From contig JACDTU010000002.1 in NCBI GenBank assembly GCA_022376465.1, positions 2,356,001 through 2,420,000 on the forward strand: a DNA stretch of 64,000 nucleotides, written 5' to 3'. Origin of the DNA: Cubamyces lactineus (Eukaryota; Basidiomycota; Agaricomycetes; Polyporales; Polyporaceae). The notes under the pieces are model-generated. The model worked only from the letters and a program-made list of their open reading frames with translations, was not told where the DNA came from and ran no database searches. This document shows positions 1 through 11,920 of the stretch, in pieces (positions within the stretch are counted from its first letter, which is position 1; every line of letters starts with the position of its first letter). The position numbers and the translations under genes are program-made.

Positions 1-2252
1 TCGCTTCTCTACATCTAGGTTCGTGGGGATGAACTCGTTCGGCCCGGGCAAGAACAGCTCCTTGAGATCGTTCGGCTCGTTTGCCTTCTTGACAAAGTCG
101 TCGCTCAATCGCTCAACATGGTACGACGTCCCGTACCACGGCTCTTTCTCCCATGCGAGATTCTTGCCTCGAACGCGCTCATACTCTTCCGCCTTCGCCA
201 TCAGCACCGTGCGCGAGCGCTCAATGGTGAGCGTATCAAGTATCTCCCGCATCTCGCGCTCGCCCCCATTGACCGGATCGTTCTCGTCCCACTCCTGCAC
301 CAATTGGGGTGCGGAGAGGATGAGTTCGCGGGGGACGGGCCATGACATGTGTTCCGATACCCAAACGGCGTAGTCGTCGGGACGGCGCTTCTCGGCGAAG
401 CGGAAGCGGGTCGCGGATATGAGGCTGCGTTCACGCTGGTACCATGCCGGGAAGTTTGAAGCGCGAAGCATCGAGATATACTTGAACACGGTGTGAATCA
501 GTGTTTCGTATTGTTCTTAGGGGAGTTCATGTTAGCGAACACACTTCAGTGCGAGCATATCAGGACGGGGACGTACCAAAACCTTGCGGCGTCATGTACA
601 GGGTAACCTTAAACATCGCGAATCCTCTAGCGAGATTCTGGGGACCAGCGCTCAACGCGGTGATCCATCCCTTCTGCTTCATGTATGAGTGTAGCGAGCC
701 GGGACCCTCGTGTCCCAAGAAATGTGCCAGGAAACCTGCCGGCTTATGACGCCAGAACGGCGGCAAGTACGGTAGCGGGAAGCTGATCTCCAGCGCATGG
801 AATGACATGATGGTTTGCACAGACACTAGAGTCTGCAGGGGAAATTAGCGTCTGTTATAAGCATGGGGAAAGTGAGTACTGACCCCCATCTCGTTGGGAC
901 CGAACGGATGGTCGGTGATCATGTGCAGGGGCTCCTTCCCTCGATTCGGTATAGGCGAGAACAGGGAAGCAACCATGTCGGCAAGTTCATCCAATGACTC
1001 TGCAATATACGTTAGCCTTCATCAAGACCCCTTACACTGCCAATTCTAGCTGACCTTTTCCTACGACACACAGGCGCATACGACCGGCGCAATATTCGCG
1101 GCTCCACCATTCGACCAACCTGCGACGAGTCTCTCTGCCGACTACCCCACCGTCTCCTTCAAGTTCGCTGTTCGCAGAGCTAACCGATGGAGCAGGGGAT
1201 GCAGCGCGGGAGTCATTCGGCGTGACAGCCAAGCCTCCGTCTGCAGATTTCATCGCCGTAGTGCCATTGCCATTCTGGAGGAGACCCTTCTCCTTGAGCT
1301 CGCGTCCGACCTTGGACAAGCTCTCCTTGTTGCCCGAGCCGAACTTGCGCCATGGATGGCCTGGTTTGCTGAGATGCTTGTTAACCTGGAAGATCCGCCA
1401 CATGTCGCTCTGGTGGTTCTTCTTATGCTCAGAGTCGACAGCATTGAGCTCTCGCACTGTGCAGGACGGTGCAAAGAGAGGGCAATGGAAGAACGCTGCA
1501 AAGCGCGATAGCGCGCCCGGGAGCGCAGCGGTGACAACGTTGAAGTAGTAGTTTGTGTTCGAGGTCCCGGTGTACGCATTAGAGCTACCGTTGTTTTTGG
1601 CTAGATACTGCACCAGAAGGCTTGAGCACGCTGCTCTGCGTGATACAAGCTAGAACGAACCTCTGAATATTCGTTCTCCTTCGGGTATTGCTCGGTGCCC
1701 TTCATGTTGTGTGAGACGGCAACAGAAACCAGCTATATTGGATTTCGTACCATAAACAAGAGATGTTCGCAGAAATGTGCCAGTCCGGGCATGTCATCCT
1801 GTTACACGACAATCTACCGTTAGAAAAAGCCCCGACCCGCCAACCCCAATGCCCCCTAAGCCACATGGTAGCCCCCCGATCTACTACATGCGCTCCTCAA
1901 AACTCACCGGGTCGTATAAGTGTCCAACAGCCACATCCAAGCTAGCGGCTGCCTTGTCTGCCTTGGCGTCGTGAACCAGCATAGCCTGAAGGCCGTTATC
2001 TAGCCTGATGACTCTGTACTCCCTGTCATCCTGTGGAGATTTCTCGACCGGCTTGCTGTACACCTCGTAGTGGGCAGGGCCAGAAGAAACTCGCTGCCAA
2101 GTACCAGTAGTAGATTCCGCGGTATTACTAGAAGCGACCATTGCAAAGCCAAGCCGAGGACCCAGGCCTAGAGGAAGGAAGGAGGTTGGCCCAGACGAGC
2201 GGGATGGCCGGGAGAGGATGGGTCGTCGAGCGGCCGCAAGGAGTCGTTGCAT
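1..2252 (-). CDS. STE23: Insulin-degrading enzyme-like M16 metalloprotease, C-terminus beyond window
   Basis: This is a zinc metallopeptidase of the M16A insulinase/STE23 family, which degrades short peptides inside a closed clamp; the yeast relative trims a-factor precursor. The inverted zinc motif HFCEH is read at about 1757-1785, followed by LLFM, an intron, and GTEQYPKENEYSE. The next exon continues YLAKNNGSSNAYTG and runs to about 1032. Further exons carry ESLDELADMVASLF (near 950-1000), LEISFPLPYLPPFW (near 780) and NEFIPTNLDVEKR (near 20-50), all typical of IDE. A Ser/Ala/Gly-rich insert of about 45 residues (about 1160-1290) is not part of the core fold. Met1 at 2252 heads an Arg-rich presequence-like stretch (MQRLLAAARRPILSRPSR), and a second ATG lies at 2139-2141, so a mitochondrial and a cytosolic form are possible. 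The gene is cut by the left edge. Family assignment is very secure. Confidence 0.95.
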
Positions 2253-2950
2253 GCGCGTCCCAATCCGCGAGAAGAGAAGAGCTTTTGTTCGTTTGCCTTG
2301 CTTACGTGGGATGACATACAGGTGCTAATAGAGGCGCTTGAGCCGTGCAGGCAGTGAAACCCGAGAGACGTATGGGGGAGGAGGAAATCCAAGTTATGCA
2401 AGAAGCATGCGCTGACTGACGCGGTGTCTCCGTCCAACCGACGCGGTACTCGCTGTACAGTCAAAGTTATTCAAGGCGAGAAGAGTTCGTACAGAGACGC
2501 GCCGGGAAGTCTGGGCTTGTGAACGTTAACTCTCGCTACATACTCGGGCGCTTGTGCCACTTGGCCCTACGATATGAATGCTTCCTCTGGGTAACCAGCA
2601 GCTCTGAGTCCTGTACATGTATTCTGGTGCTGTTCGACATCGGGTTACTGCCATAGCATTCAGGGCCATCGGCCGCGAACCGTTCAAGCTTCCCCCTACG
2701 TAATTCAGTGGGCAACACCGGACGGACATCGAAGGCGGTGTAATATGACATCGACCTATCGATTCACAGCGTATAGCAAAGGAAAGCGACGTGATAATGC
2801 AACAACAGAGCTGAAGACGATACACAGAAGACGGATGAGCGGCATATGCGAGATTATCCACAGAAGGAAAGGGGAATTGTGCTAGGATAAGACCTTGACA
2901 GTCCAGACGGAGATGAAGAAACCAAATAATCGGGAAAGCGTGGACGTGGG
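2253..2950. other. Intergenic: STE23 5' region and CKS1 3' region
   Basis: About 700 bp lie between the STE23 start and the CKS1 stop. I see no coding frame with homology here. The long minus-strand frame that crosses it is read-through from CKS1. The STE23 promoter should be within it. Confidence 0.5.
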
Positions 2951-3440
2951 CTACTTCCTCTTCGCCGGCTGTTTCCCCGCCGCATTCCTGCCGTTCATTG
3001 CTGCTTGTATCTGACCATAATTCTTCGGCCGGCGGAAGAGCAAGACATGTGGCTCCGGAGCTGCATGCACGATCGTCTAGCTCGCCCGCTTGGATCGATG
3101 ATGAACGTGAACGATGGACGTACCGTGGACTTCGTAGTGTTCCCAACCCAGACTTTGCGTAATCCCGATACCACGCCACTCCTCTTCCGTGAGCAGCCTG
3201 AGAGTTCCGCTATTGTCGTTATTGAAGAACTGCTTCGGAATCATCTTGAAGAGTGGCTTGGGTAGGATTACGTGACGATACTCGTATTCATCATCAGAGT
3301 ATCGTTCCGAGTAGTGAATCCTTGTGAATTGAACCGTGAGCCATCGCCCCCTGCAGAGCGCTAGGTATTGTCCATTACTTCTCGATATATTCCTCTAGTT
3401 TGCGAGCGACTTCTTGGGCCTTAGCGTCTTTCGCAGCCAT
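2951..3440 (-). CDS. CKS1: Cyclin-dependent kinase regulatory subunit CKS1
   Basis: This small adaptor docks on CDK-cyclin complexes and binds phosphothreonine to promote multisite phosphorylation. Three exons join cleanly. Exon 1 is [21 protein letters not shown] from the ATG at 3438-3440. An intron beginning gtaatg and ending cacaag leads to exon 2, with [20 protein letters not shown] and [22 protein letters not shown] second intron (gtacgtcc to tgcatgcag) leads to [12 protein letters not shown] and a Lys/Arg-rich tail ending PAKRK. The CKS signature, the beta-hairpin segment HAPEP (usually HxPEP) and the anion-site residues are all present. The loop before LLTEEEW is longer than in animal CKS, as in yeast Cks1. 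The product is about 122 residues. It is divergent from MER3 and shares 269 bp of promoter with it. Confidence 0.96.
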
Positions 3441-3709
3441 GATTCAATTGAGAGTGCTTGAGGAGTAGATCAAAGTATTGGAGAGATCGGATGTCTTATA
3501 AGGTGCAGGTTAAGAGTGAGAGATTAAACGAGCGGCGGTGACACTGACACAGAGGGAGAGGCACGGATAGAGAAAGAGGCACAAGTCAAGCTGGACGCGG
3601 TGGGTCACGCGTGACCATGCTGGCACGTGACTGGGACGCGTCGTGCCTCGACGCGCGCAGGCGCCGAGTCTTTGCCTTCAGACCACTTCCACGCTTTGTG
3701 CTCGAAGTG
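3441..3709. promoter_or_regulatory. Divergent CKS1/MER3 promoter with two MluI cell-cycle boxes
   Basis: The 269 bp between the two ATGs contain ACGCGT at 3607-3612 and again at 3636-3641. The first lies inside a perfect 14-bp palindrome, GGTCACGCGTGACC, at 3603-3616. The second lies inside GACGCGTC at 3635-3642. A CACGTG E-box is at 3624-3629, between them. ACGCGT is the known MBF (Mbp1/Swi6-type) site driving G1/S and premeiotic S genes in yeasts. Joint control of CKS1 and MER3 through these sites is inference. Confidence 0.55.
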
Positions 3710-6700
3710 ATGGATCACTACTCTATGGACTACGGTATCGACTATGGCGACCATGCTACTCAAGACTATGGCTACTATGGCCATGATTCTCAGGACACCT
3801 TGGGTAGGCCATCCTATGGGATCGGGCACTACTCTCCAGCTCCCGACTATTTCGATGAGTATGACGACGATATTGACAACCTCCTGGATGAGATCGGTAC
3901 ATATATGCTGTTGATTTACCTTGGTACTTAATTCTGATTGATATCTCAGCCAACTCGTCTCCATCGCCTCCAGAGAGAACTTACAGGCCTAGACCGCATG
4001 CCATGGCTTCGCCCTATCGACGGACGCCCCAACAGTCTGCTTTCGACACTACTCATGCGCGATTTGCTCAGGACCAGGATGGCACTCGAAGAGTGGGCTA
4101 TGAGATAATGCCTCACGCTTCGCAAAGTCCTCTTGCTCCCTTATCGCGAGATCTCACCCGTTCGACATTTGTAGGTGTGTGGCAGAAGGCTATCCCCTAC
4201 CATTTTGCATACGGAAACAGACCTTCTCGCAGACCAAACACATGTTCCGGGCAGCTACTCAGCTAGAGCAAATCCAGCTCACAGATCAGAACACGAAGAT
4301 CTGCCGCCACAGGACGCTCGCAATTGGCATGGTACTCGCCTTCGTCCTGTATCGGATCTCCGTGCGTATTAGAGAGCTATTCAGGGACCAACTATACTCA
4401 AACAGCAGAACGCAGCGGACATCTATCGAAGCCTTTTCAAGTTCGGTGTATTCAATGCCGTGCAATCGCAATGCTACGACGCTGTAAGCACTATGGCTGA
4501 ATGCATTGGGAGAGCATCTCACTCTCGCTTACATAGGTCATGAATACCGATGAGAACATGGTGAGTCTAGGTGCCTAGTGCATACGAATAAGAGTTGATA
4601 TAGCGTATGCCGGAAGGTCATCAGCGGTGTGTATCTCTCCATCGCCGCCCTCGCTATTATACTGACACGCAGTTCAAGCCCCCACGGGCAGTGGGAAGAC
4701 GGTACTATTTGAGCTAGCCATTATGAAGATGTTAAAGCAGAGCGCTAGCACTGGCGAAAAGACGAAGTGCGTGTATATCGCGCCAACCAAAGTAAGCTCT
4801 GGCTCTCGATCTAACGTGAGTATATGCGCTGAATTCAACGTAAGTCGCTCTGCACAGAGAAGGCATCATCATGGGAGAATAAGTTCACGCCCTTTGGGGC
4901 CAAATGTATGCGTCTCACTGATATCTACGGACATTGTGAATAATTGACCACGATAGGTTCCGAGTTGACTGGAGATACTGTACACTCCGGCTGCGGAGCA
5001 TGGGGAGATGCCAAGGACGCGACAATAATGTACGTACATTGTTTGTTCACCTGACTTGAGGCTGATGTATATGCGGTAGTGTGACTACGGTATGTCTAGT
5101 CAAAATCAATCCGAGATACAAGCTCATCGAGAATCAGGGAGAGAAATGGGACAGTCTGACCCGAAACTGGTGTGTTAGGTCCCTCTGATCTGCGGCATAT
5201 CTTCTCATTATCGCGATGCAGGCAAGATCATAGCCATATCCTGTCGCAGATACGATTATTCCTCATAGACGAGGTGAGGAACGCTCAACTTACGAGATGA
5301 GACACGACTGAACCGTTGGTTAGGTCCACTTGCTCAACGAGTCGCGTGGGAGCACCCTGGAAGTCGTAGTATCCCGCATGAAACTACGCGGCGCCGGCGT
5401 ACGCTTCCTGGTTGTCTCGGCCACCGTTCCGAACATTATGGACGTTGCAGACTGGGTGGGAAGCAGAGCCAACGGTGGACCCGCCATGGTTAAGGAGGTT
5501 CGTGTTACGACTGTTCGTTGATGTTTGCGTGACTCAAAGGATTTGGCAGTTTGGTGAAGAGTACCGCCCTTGCAAGCTCTCTAGATACGTCTACGGTGTC
5601 GTCAGACGGCGTGATGCCAACGACTTCGTGTTTGCGAAGGCGTTGGACTACAAACTGTACGGTATCCTGCAGCAACATTGCAACAACAAGCCGGTTCTAG
5701 TCTTCTGTCCGACACGCAAAGGCGAGTAGAACAAATCGTCTCACTCATTACTTGCCTGATGCGCTGACCACGGTTCAAACCACAGGGGTGATGTCTGCTG
5801 CGGAACATATCCTGAAGGAGTACGAAGAAGCGATCACCAGGAAAGAGACATTGCCTTGGTCCAAGCCTCCTCAGTAAGCGATCGGCCGATCTCTTACGTG
5901 GATTCAGGCTTATCACATCCTCTAGTATTCAGCACATTTTCAGCAACAGACAGCTGGACAGTATGTCGACGTGCATTGTTGATCTTACTCATCTTACTTC
6001 GCGTTCCAGAGCTGGCGGTCTGTGGAATAGGCGTCCATCATGCGGGACTCAGTCGGGAGGACCGCAGCGCCACTGAAAAGCTTTACTTGCAGAAGACCCT
6101 CAAAGTCCTATTTGCTACTTCAGTGAGTGATCACGGATATGCGGTTGTCAATGGTCTCAATCTTCGAGCCAGACCCTTGCAGTTGGCGTGAATCTCCGTG
6201 AGTTCCATGCTATACACGGTTGTGTGCCTTCATCGCGGTCCTGATGCGACTCGTAGCTGCGCATACTGTCATTATTAAAGGCGTGAAGTTATTCCAGAAC
6301 AATAGCTCCCAGGAGTACTCTGATCTCGACGTGATGCAAATGATAGGACGAGCGGTATAGTTTTGGCCTTCTCTTTCCGACTACCTCAAACTAACCGTTT
6401 CTCGTACCAGGGTCGACCTCAGTTCGACAAGGAGGGCGTCGCAGTGATCATGTGCGAGCAAGAGCTAGAAGCGAAGTACAAGGCTCTCGCTCAAGGTCAG
6501 ACAGTCCTGGAGAGCAGCCTCCATTTTCACCTTCCCGAGCATCTCAACTCTGAGATTGCCCTGGGAACTATCACGAATATGGCGTCTGCGAAAGAGTGGC
6601 TTCACAACTCGTTCCTGTATCGTCGGCTTCGGAAGAATCCCTCGCACTACGACGTTAAGAAGGAAGGCAACAAGTCCTGGGAGGAACGCATGGATGACAT

Positions 6701-9700
6701 GGTTGCCGAAAGTGTCAAGACCTTGAAGGAGGCAGACCTAGTATCGCTTGAAGAGGCGGATGATTCGTTGTCGTCAACAGAGTATGGAGATATCATGAGC
6801 AAGGTCTGCGCCTTTCTGCTCCTGACGACGTAGCTATTCCTGACTCCTAGGCATGCCTAGTTCTACATCAGGCAGGCAACAGTAAGTCGTATCCGTCTCT
6901 GCATGCGGCATGGAAAGAGTGCTGATAATCGACATAGATGATTGTTATACTCAAGTTGTCGAGCTGCGCAAGTGTGCGAGAGATTGTGAGTGCGTATGGT
7001 TACTGCTTCGAGCTGCAACCTGACATTTGTGTAGCTGGAGGCGCTATCTTGCGCAGAAGAGTAGGTCGGTCGTCGTTGAACCACTGTATACGCTAAGCAA
7101 AGCAGCACAGATTCTCCGAAATCAAGTTTCGGGCAGGAGAGAAACAGGTAGGAGATAATAAGCCCTCTGTGATCGGTTCTCATTCGCTTCGCAGGTCTAC
7201 AACAAGCTACGCACCCACCACGACATTCGATACACGATGAAGAAGATCGAAAAACCCTCAGACAAGGTGTTTCTGCTGATACAGGCCATTCTCGGTGCCG
7301 TGAATCTCTCGGACCCCGAATACAAGACGGGTGAGACTCAACCGTACACCGAATCCATCCCCATATTACGCCACATCTCTCGAATTGCACGAGGTGTGTA
7401 TGACATTGCAGGGATGCTTGTTTGATCATATACTGACGGACCGATAGCTGTGGTAGAGGTGGCTGTCATGCGGGAAGCAGGTCTTCTAGTGAAGAATGCT
7501 CTTGAAGTGTACGACGCACTTCATAAACTATGGTTCAGCCAGTCTAACCTCGTACATAGACTCCGGTGTCTGAACGCAAAGGCTTGGGAGGATCGCAGCG
7601 TAGTATTTCGCCAGCTTGACGACATCGGCTTGAAATCGTGAGTAATCCACCTGTCCGTAGTTCATTTATGCTGACCCTATTGTCTTAGACTCAAAGTAGC
7701 GTGTTTCAATCTGGTCGCTTGATTGCCCCTAATACCGGACAACAGGTCTTGGCTGAGCATAAGGTCACCACGTTCGCAGCGCTACGTAAGATGGACCCCA
7801 CGCACATCGAGAACGTAGGCTACTTAGTCGTAGTCAAGTATGCAAGCACCTGCTAATCCCGCTGCAGCTATTGAACAGGAAATCTCCCTTTGGCCAAGAA
7901 CTGCTCACAACTGTCAATCAGCTCCCGCAATATACAATCACGATAACTGAGTCGGACATGTCCACCCAGGATGATGGCGTCGAGGTGACGCTGAGTATGG
8001 AATGTGGTCTCTTCCGAGACACGAAGCCCCCGAGGACTAAGAAGGCCAAGAAGCAGAAACGCTGGGATATGACGCTAGTCCTCACGCTGACCTCCGATAA
8101 CACCTTCATCGACTTCCGGAGAATCTCGTACGTACCCCGCTACGAGGTTGCTTCGACCCAGTTCATTGACGGTATTGTATTCAGCACGGCCGCGCTCAGG
8201 GAATCCAGGACATTTGAAGTGTCTGCAAAGCTGACGAAACCAAGCCAAAGCGTTATTGTCTACGTAACCTCCGTGAGTGAGGAGCTTGAGTCGGGCTGAC
8301 AGTAATGTGTTGCTGATTCTCGTAGGATATATACGCCGGGTTGACGGTCACTGCGGCGTACAAGCCGACGGTCAAATCGTCCGCGTTCCCCGTCATGGAT
8401 ACCCGCCCACAAGATGCCTTGGTATTCGCAATAGTGTACTAGGTCACTATCAGCGCGCTGACTTCACCTTAGGCGAGAGATTTAGAAGGTCTCGAAGATA
8501 TGCCGGATTTCTGGAACATGAGCGATGGGGAAGTAGACGCCATCGAATCCCGTCTGAAGTCGCCCCGTCGGGCTGTTACGCCTCTCACACGTCCAGGTAT
8601 GTAGCTTGAAGAACTCGGAGAAGTATACTATGGCTTACATGCAATTGCCTCGTGTGTGCACAACGACAGACTCGAAGCCCCAGAAGCCTCCTCAGAAACT
8701 TCCAACATCCTCCTCCGTTTCCACTGCGCCGAGGCATCTCGCGAACGGGAATTACGAGTGCGTGCGTACTCTGACTCGGCTGACTTTCCTCTCAGCACAG
8801 TTTCAGATGCAACCATACTTGCAAAGACAAGAGTAAATGCAGGCATCTGTGGTACGTGCTCATGATGATACCTCCGTGGGCGCTGAAGCGTACAATTTGT
8901 TACATTTCTCAGCTGTCGAGATGGATTGGCTAAACCCCCTCCAATGACCAAAAAACGGATTGAAGCGCTGATTGCAGGGAACAGCGGTCCTGCTCCAGCA
9001 CATTCCTGCAATGCGGGACAGACTACCGCAAGAAAAGATGGCGAGCCGAAACACAAGGAAGTATATAAGTCTTTGCAGCGCCTTGAGGCTTTGCACGAGC
9101 GCACCGGCGTAGAGAGAAATCTGCGACTTGAAGAAGGCGGACGCATCAAGTTGCAATCCGAACTAGTCTCTCGGTCGCAGCCCCCTCGAAAGCCAGCACC
9201 GCAGTTTGACATAGAGTTTACCCAACTCAAACATGAGCCCTGTGCTGATATTACGACGCCTATGGAGCTCCTGGATTCCGACGAGGACTTGCCCGATCCT
9301 GGGAGCTATCTGCGAATGCACTCGAAGTCTAGACCTACAGAACAACCCGTCTCCTCTGAGTCGACGAACTACTCAAATTCTGATTTCGATGCTCTTATAG
9401 CCAATGCTCCTGTCCCTGAGGCTGGCTTGTACCTGGACGACCAAAGGGCTACAACTGGGAGCTCTAGATCTGCTGGTGCTGCTTATTCGAGCCCTTGTCG
9501 TATGGATTTGGACGGCGCCACGCCATATCGCAAAAGGAAGCAGACTGACCACGAGAAGTCTCCTCTGCATAAACGCATCAAGCCTACTCAGGAGGATACC
9601 TTCGACCTGAAGGTGAGACGAGCCCATCTGCTGTCTTGTATTGTCAGCGGCCTGACATCAGGCAGGGCTCTTCGTCTCCCATGCTCAGTGGGCGCCGACA

Positions 9701-10076
9701 AGAGGCTCTCTTTGATCTTTCGCCTGCGAATGAGGAATCACTGCTGTCTCGGCCCCCTGGCCGCTCCTCACCTGCTACGTCGCCTAGTCCGGGCTTGGTC
9801 TACGACGAAGGCTTCACTCTGGATACTAGTCTCTTTGATATCATACCTTCCACGCCACCCTTGACCCACTTCGTTGCTACAGAGCGAGCGCAGCCTCAAG
9901 GCGGAGGGTATCGCACCAATGCCGACAGCATTGACGCACCGCATAACGGAAACTCTACGAAGGAAGAGGGTACACATAAGCCACCCTCGACGCAACCTGA
10001 GGTCGAAGAGCACGACCCCCTCGCTGAGCTGGAGGCTTGGTTGCAAAGTGGTGCCGTTGAGATCGGGAAGGACTGA
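3710..10076 (+). CDS. MER3: Meiotic ATP-dependent DNA helicase MER3/HFM1
   Basis: This is a Ski2-like superfamily 2 helicase that stabilises recombination intermediates for crossing-over. It starts [13 protein letters not shown], an acidic Tyr-rich leader. Walker A (APTGSGKT) is at 4678-4701, followed by [18 protein letters not shown] and the DEVH box, which an intron splits between IDE and VHLLNE at about 5270-5335. Later come [11 protein letters not shown] (near 6030-6060), [38 protein letters not shown] (near 6340-6450) and the Sec63-type region after about 6850. The C-terminal part has the HFM1-type zinc knuckle [20 protein letters not shown] (8801 to about 8930), split by an intron, then a disordered tail ending EIGKD. 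There are about twenty introns, including one GC-AG intron at 5722-5785. No break was seen in the core motifs. The zinc knuckle makes MER3 more likely than Brr2 or Slh1. Confidence 0.93.
5722..5785 (+). other. GC-AG intron in MER3
   Basis: The exon before this point ends FCPTRK in frame (codon AAA at 5718-5720, then G at 5721). The next bases are gcgagt, and the only acceptor that restores the frame is the cacag ending at 5785. This gives AAA GGG GTG ATG, that is K-G-V-M-S-A-A-E. No GT donor nearby keeps the frame, so a GC donor is the simplest reading. Confidence 0.6.
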
Positions 10077-10146
10077 ATAGGTGAATGTGTACTATAGATC
10101 ACTGTACGTTAGGGTGTGTATGCAAGTATCGTAGTCTTGGGACACG

Positions 10147-11678
10147 TCACGCAGCGCGCGAGTCGTCCGTAGAGGGGGGTGGGTCAATGTAGACTCGGAG
10201 CCTGTCTCTGAACCTCTCGTCCCACTCGACACCCTTATCTGGTCTGACGATGTCCCAGCCCTCCTCATCTGCAGTCCACCTGAGCTCCTTCTGCATCCGC
10301 TCGGCACGAAGTTCAACCTCGGTGGGTGGAGGGTTCTCCTTCTCCTCCTTGGTTGGTTCCCGAGTACCGCGAGCCAGGGCACGAGCCGTCTCGAGCTTCT
10401 TAGCAAGAGAAGTATAGTACTCCTTACGCGCGCTCTCGATGTCCGACGAGAAATCCCGAACGACAGACTTCTTGTAGTACGATTCTGACTCGCGATCGAA
10501 GTCAAGGTCCGTTGGAGTGAGTTCGGCCAAAAGAGGCTTCTGGGGTTGAGCAGGGTCGAATGCGTCTTGCGGATCGGCCAGCGCCTCGGCGGAGGGCGCC
10601 GTGAAGGGACGGGTGTTGCCCATGACTAGCCGGTACGCAGCCTCCGCGCCCTCGTGGACCTTGTACCGCTCGTTGAAGAAATCCCAGATCATGAGCGGGA
10701 TCTGGGTGAAGCCGATGTAATTGGTGAAGCCAACAAGGAGCATAGGAGGTTGAGGGGGTATCTCTGCGGGGGGTGCACTGAGGTGTGCGGGAATTGATTC
10801 AGAAGACTTCGGCGGCGGCGGAGGGGCGCGAAGAGCGGGTGTGAGCATGGAGAATGGTTTCGAGGGTGGTAGCCTGGATGGAGTCGGAACAGGCTCGCCC
10901 TCCCCAATGATCGCCTCTGCGGTGGGTTCCGGTTCTGGCTCGTCGAATTTCCCGTCTGACTCAAGGACACGGGCAAGCTGCTCTTCCCGATCAACGTGCT
11001 CCAAGCCTCCGGTCCATCCACGTTTCAGCCCAGCCATGTATTCCTTGAGAGTATGCCGGCCGACGAGGATGATACCGCCTTCAAGCTCCCGTTTGTGCTT
11101 TTCCTCAAAAAGGTTAGCAGGAAGGGGTATGGGGCCAGAGAAGGGTTGGTCCAGCCCTGCGAGAATACGACGCTCCTTGCGAATCTTTTCCGCAACCTGA
11201 CGCGCAATGTCTCCGTGGCGTCGACCCTTCACCATGTCGTAGTCGATAGCGGCGGCGACTAGGACGGGCTGATACCGATGTTAGCAAGTTCAATATACAT
11301 GGCAGATACACGGGTTCGGACCTTGACGTACTTCCGGAAGTACCTCATACTTCGGTCGTAATCCTGGTCTCCGGGCCACTTCGCTCCGTAGACTGTGACC
11401 AGACGAGGGAGCTCCATGCTACCCATAGGCTGTACAGCGAGGTCCTTGACTTTGTCGACATATTCCTGCCGAATCTTCTTGCACTGTTGTCGGTCGTAGA
11501 TGTAGTAACCAGTGACCACAGACGTAACGGAAAGAAAGATGAGCCAGTTACGAGAGGGGAGACGAGGTCGCTTGTCAAGCCATGACGGCGGGATTCCAGT
11601 ATACTGCAGAACAGTCCTTACGCCAGATTTTGGGGGATTGGGAGCGGGTGGGACGCTGTTAGCGCCATTTGAGCTCAT
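10147..11678 (-). CDS. TIM54: Mitochondrial inner-membrane translocase subunit TIM54
   Basis: TIM54 is a subunit of the TIM22 complex, which inserts carrier proteins into the mitochondrial inner membrane. The start ATG is at 11676-11678 (MSSNGANSVPPAPNPP). The family-typical region GVRTVLQYTGIPPSWLDKRP is followed by one membrane segment, WLIFLSVTSVVTGYYIY, near residues 45-61. Next comes YDRQQCKKIRQEYV and then PRLVTVYGAKWPGDQDYDRS, typical of TIM54. An intron beginning gtccga after FRKYVK joins to PVLVAAAIDYDMVKGRRHGD. The long second exon contains a Pro-rich stretch (about 10780-10880) and LLVGFTNYIGFTQIPLMIWD, and stops at 10147-10149. The product is about 490 residues. It is divergent from PRP45, with 242 bp between the two ATGs. 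Confidence 0.93.
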
Positions 11679-11920
11679 CGCATACAACGACCTTGACGGC
11701 ACGTTGGACGGTGTCCGCGAAGATTTCGGAGCTGGTGGTAGACACGCGAAAGGCAGACTTGTGGCAGAAGCGCTAATAGTTTCTGGGCGCTTGCATAAGG
11801 TGCTCGACGCTAGCGCCCGAAGCCAGACGCCTTGACATACAAATAGAATCAAACAGACAGCGCCACCGAGGCTCGGTCAGAACTGGGCGCTTGAGACGTT
11901 CACCATCCACATTGACGACC

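Noticed and set aside
2526..3179. Open frame of 217 codons on the minus strand
   Set aside because: It is CKS1 coding sequence in part, read through an intron and beyond the true stop at 2951. The spliced CKS1 explains it.
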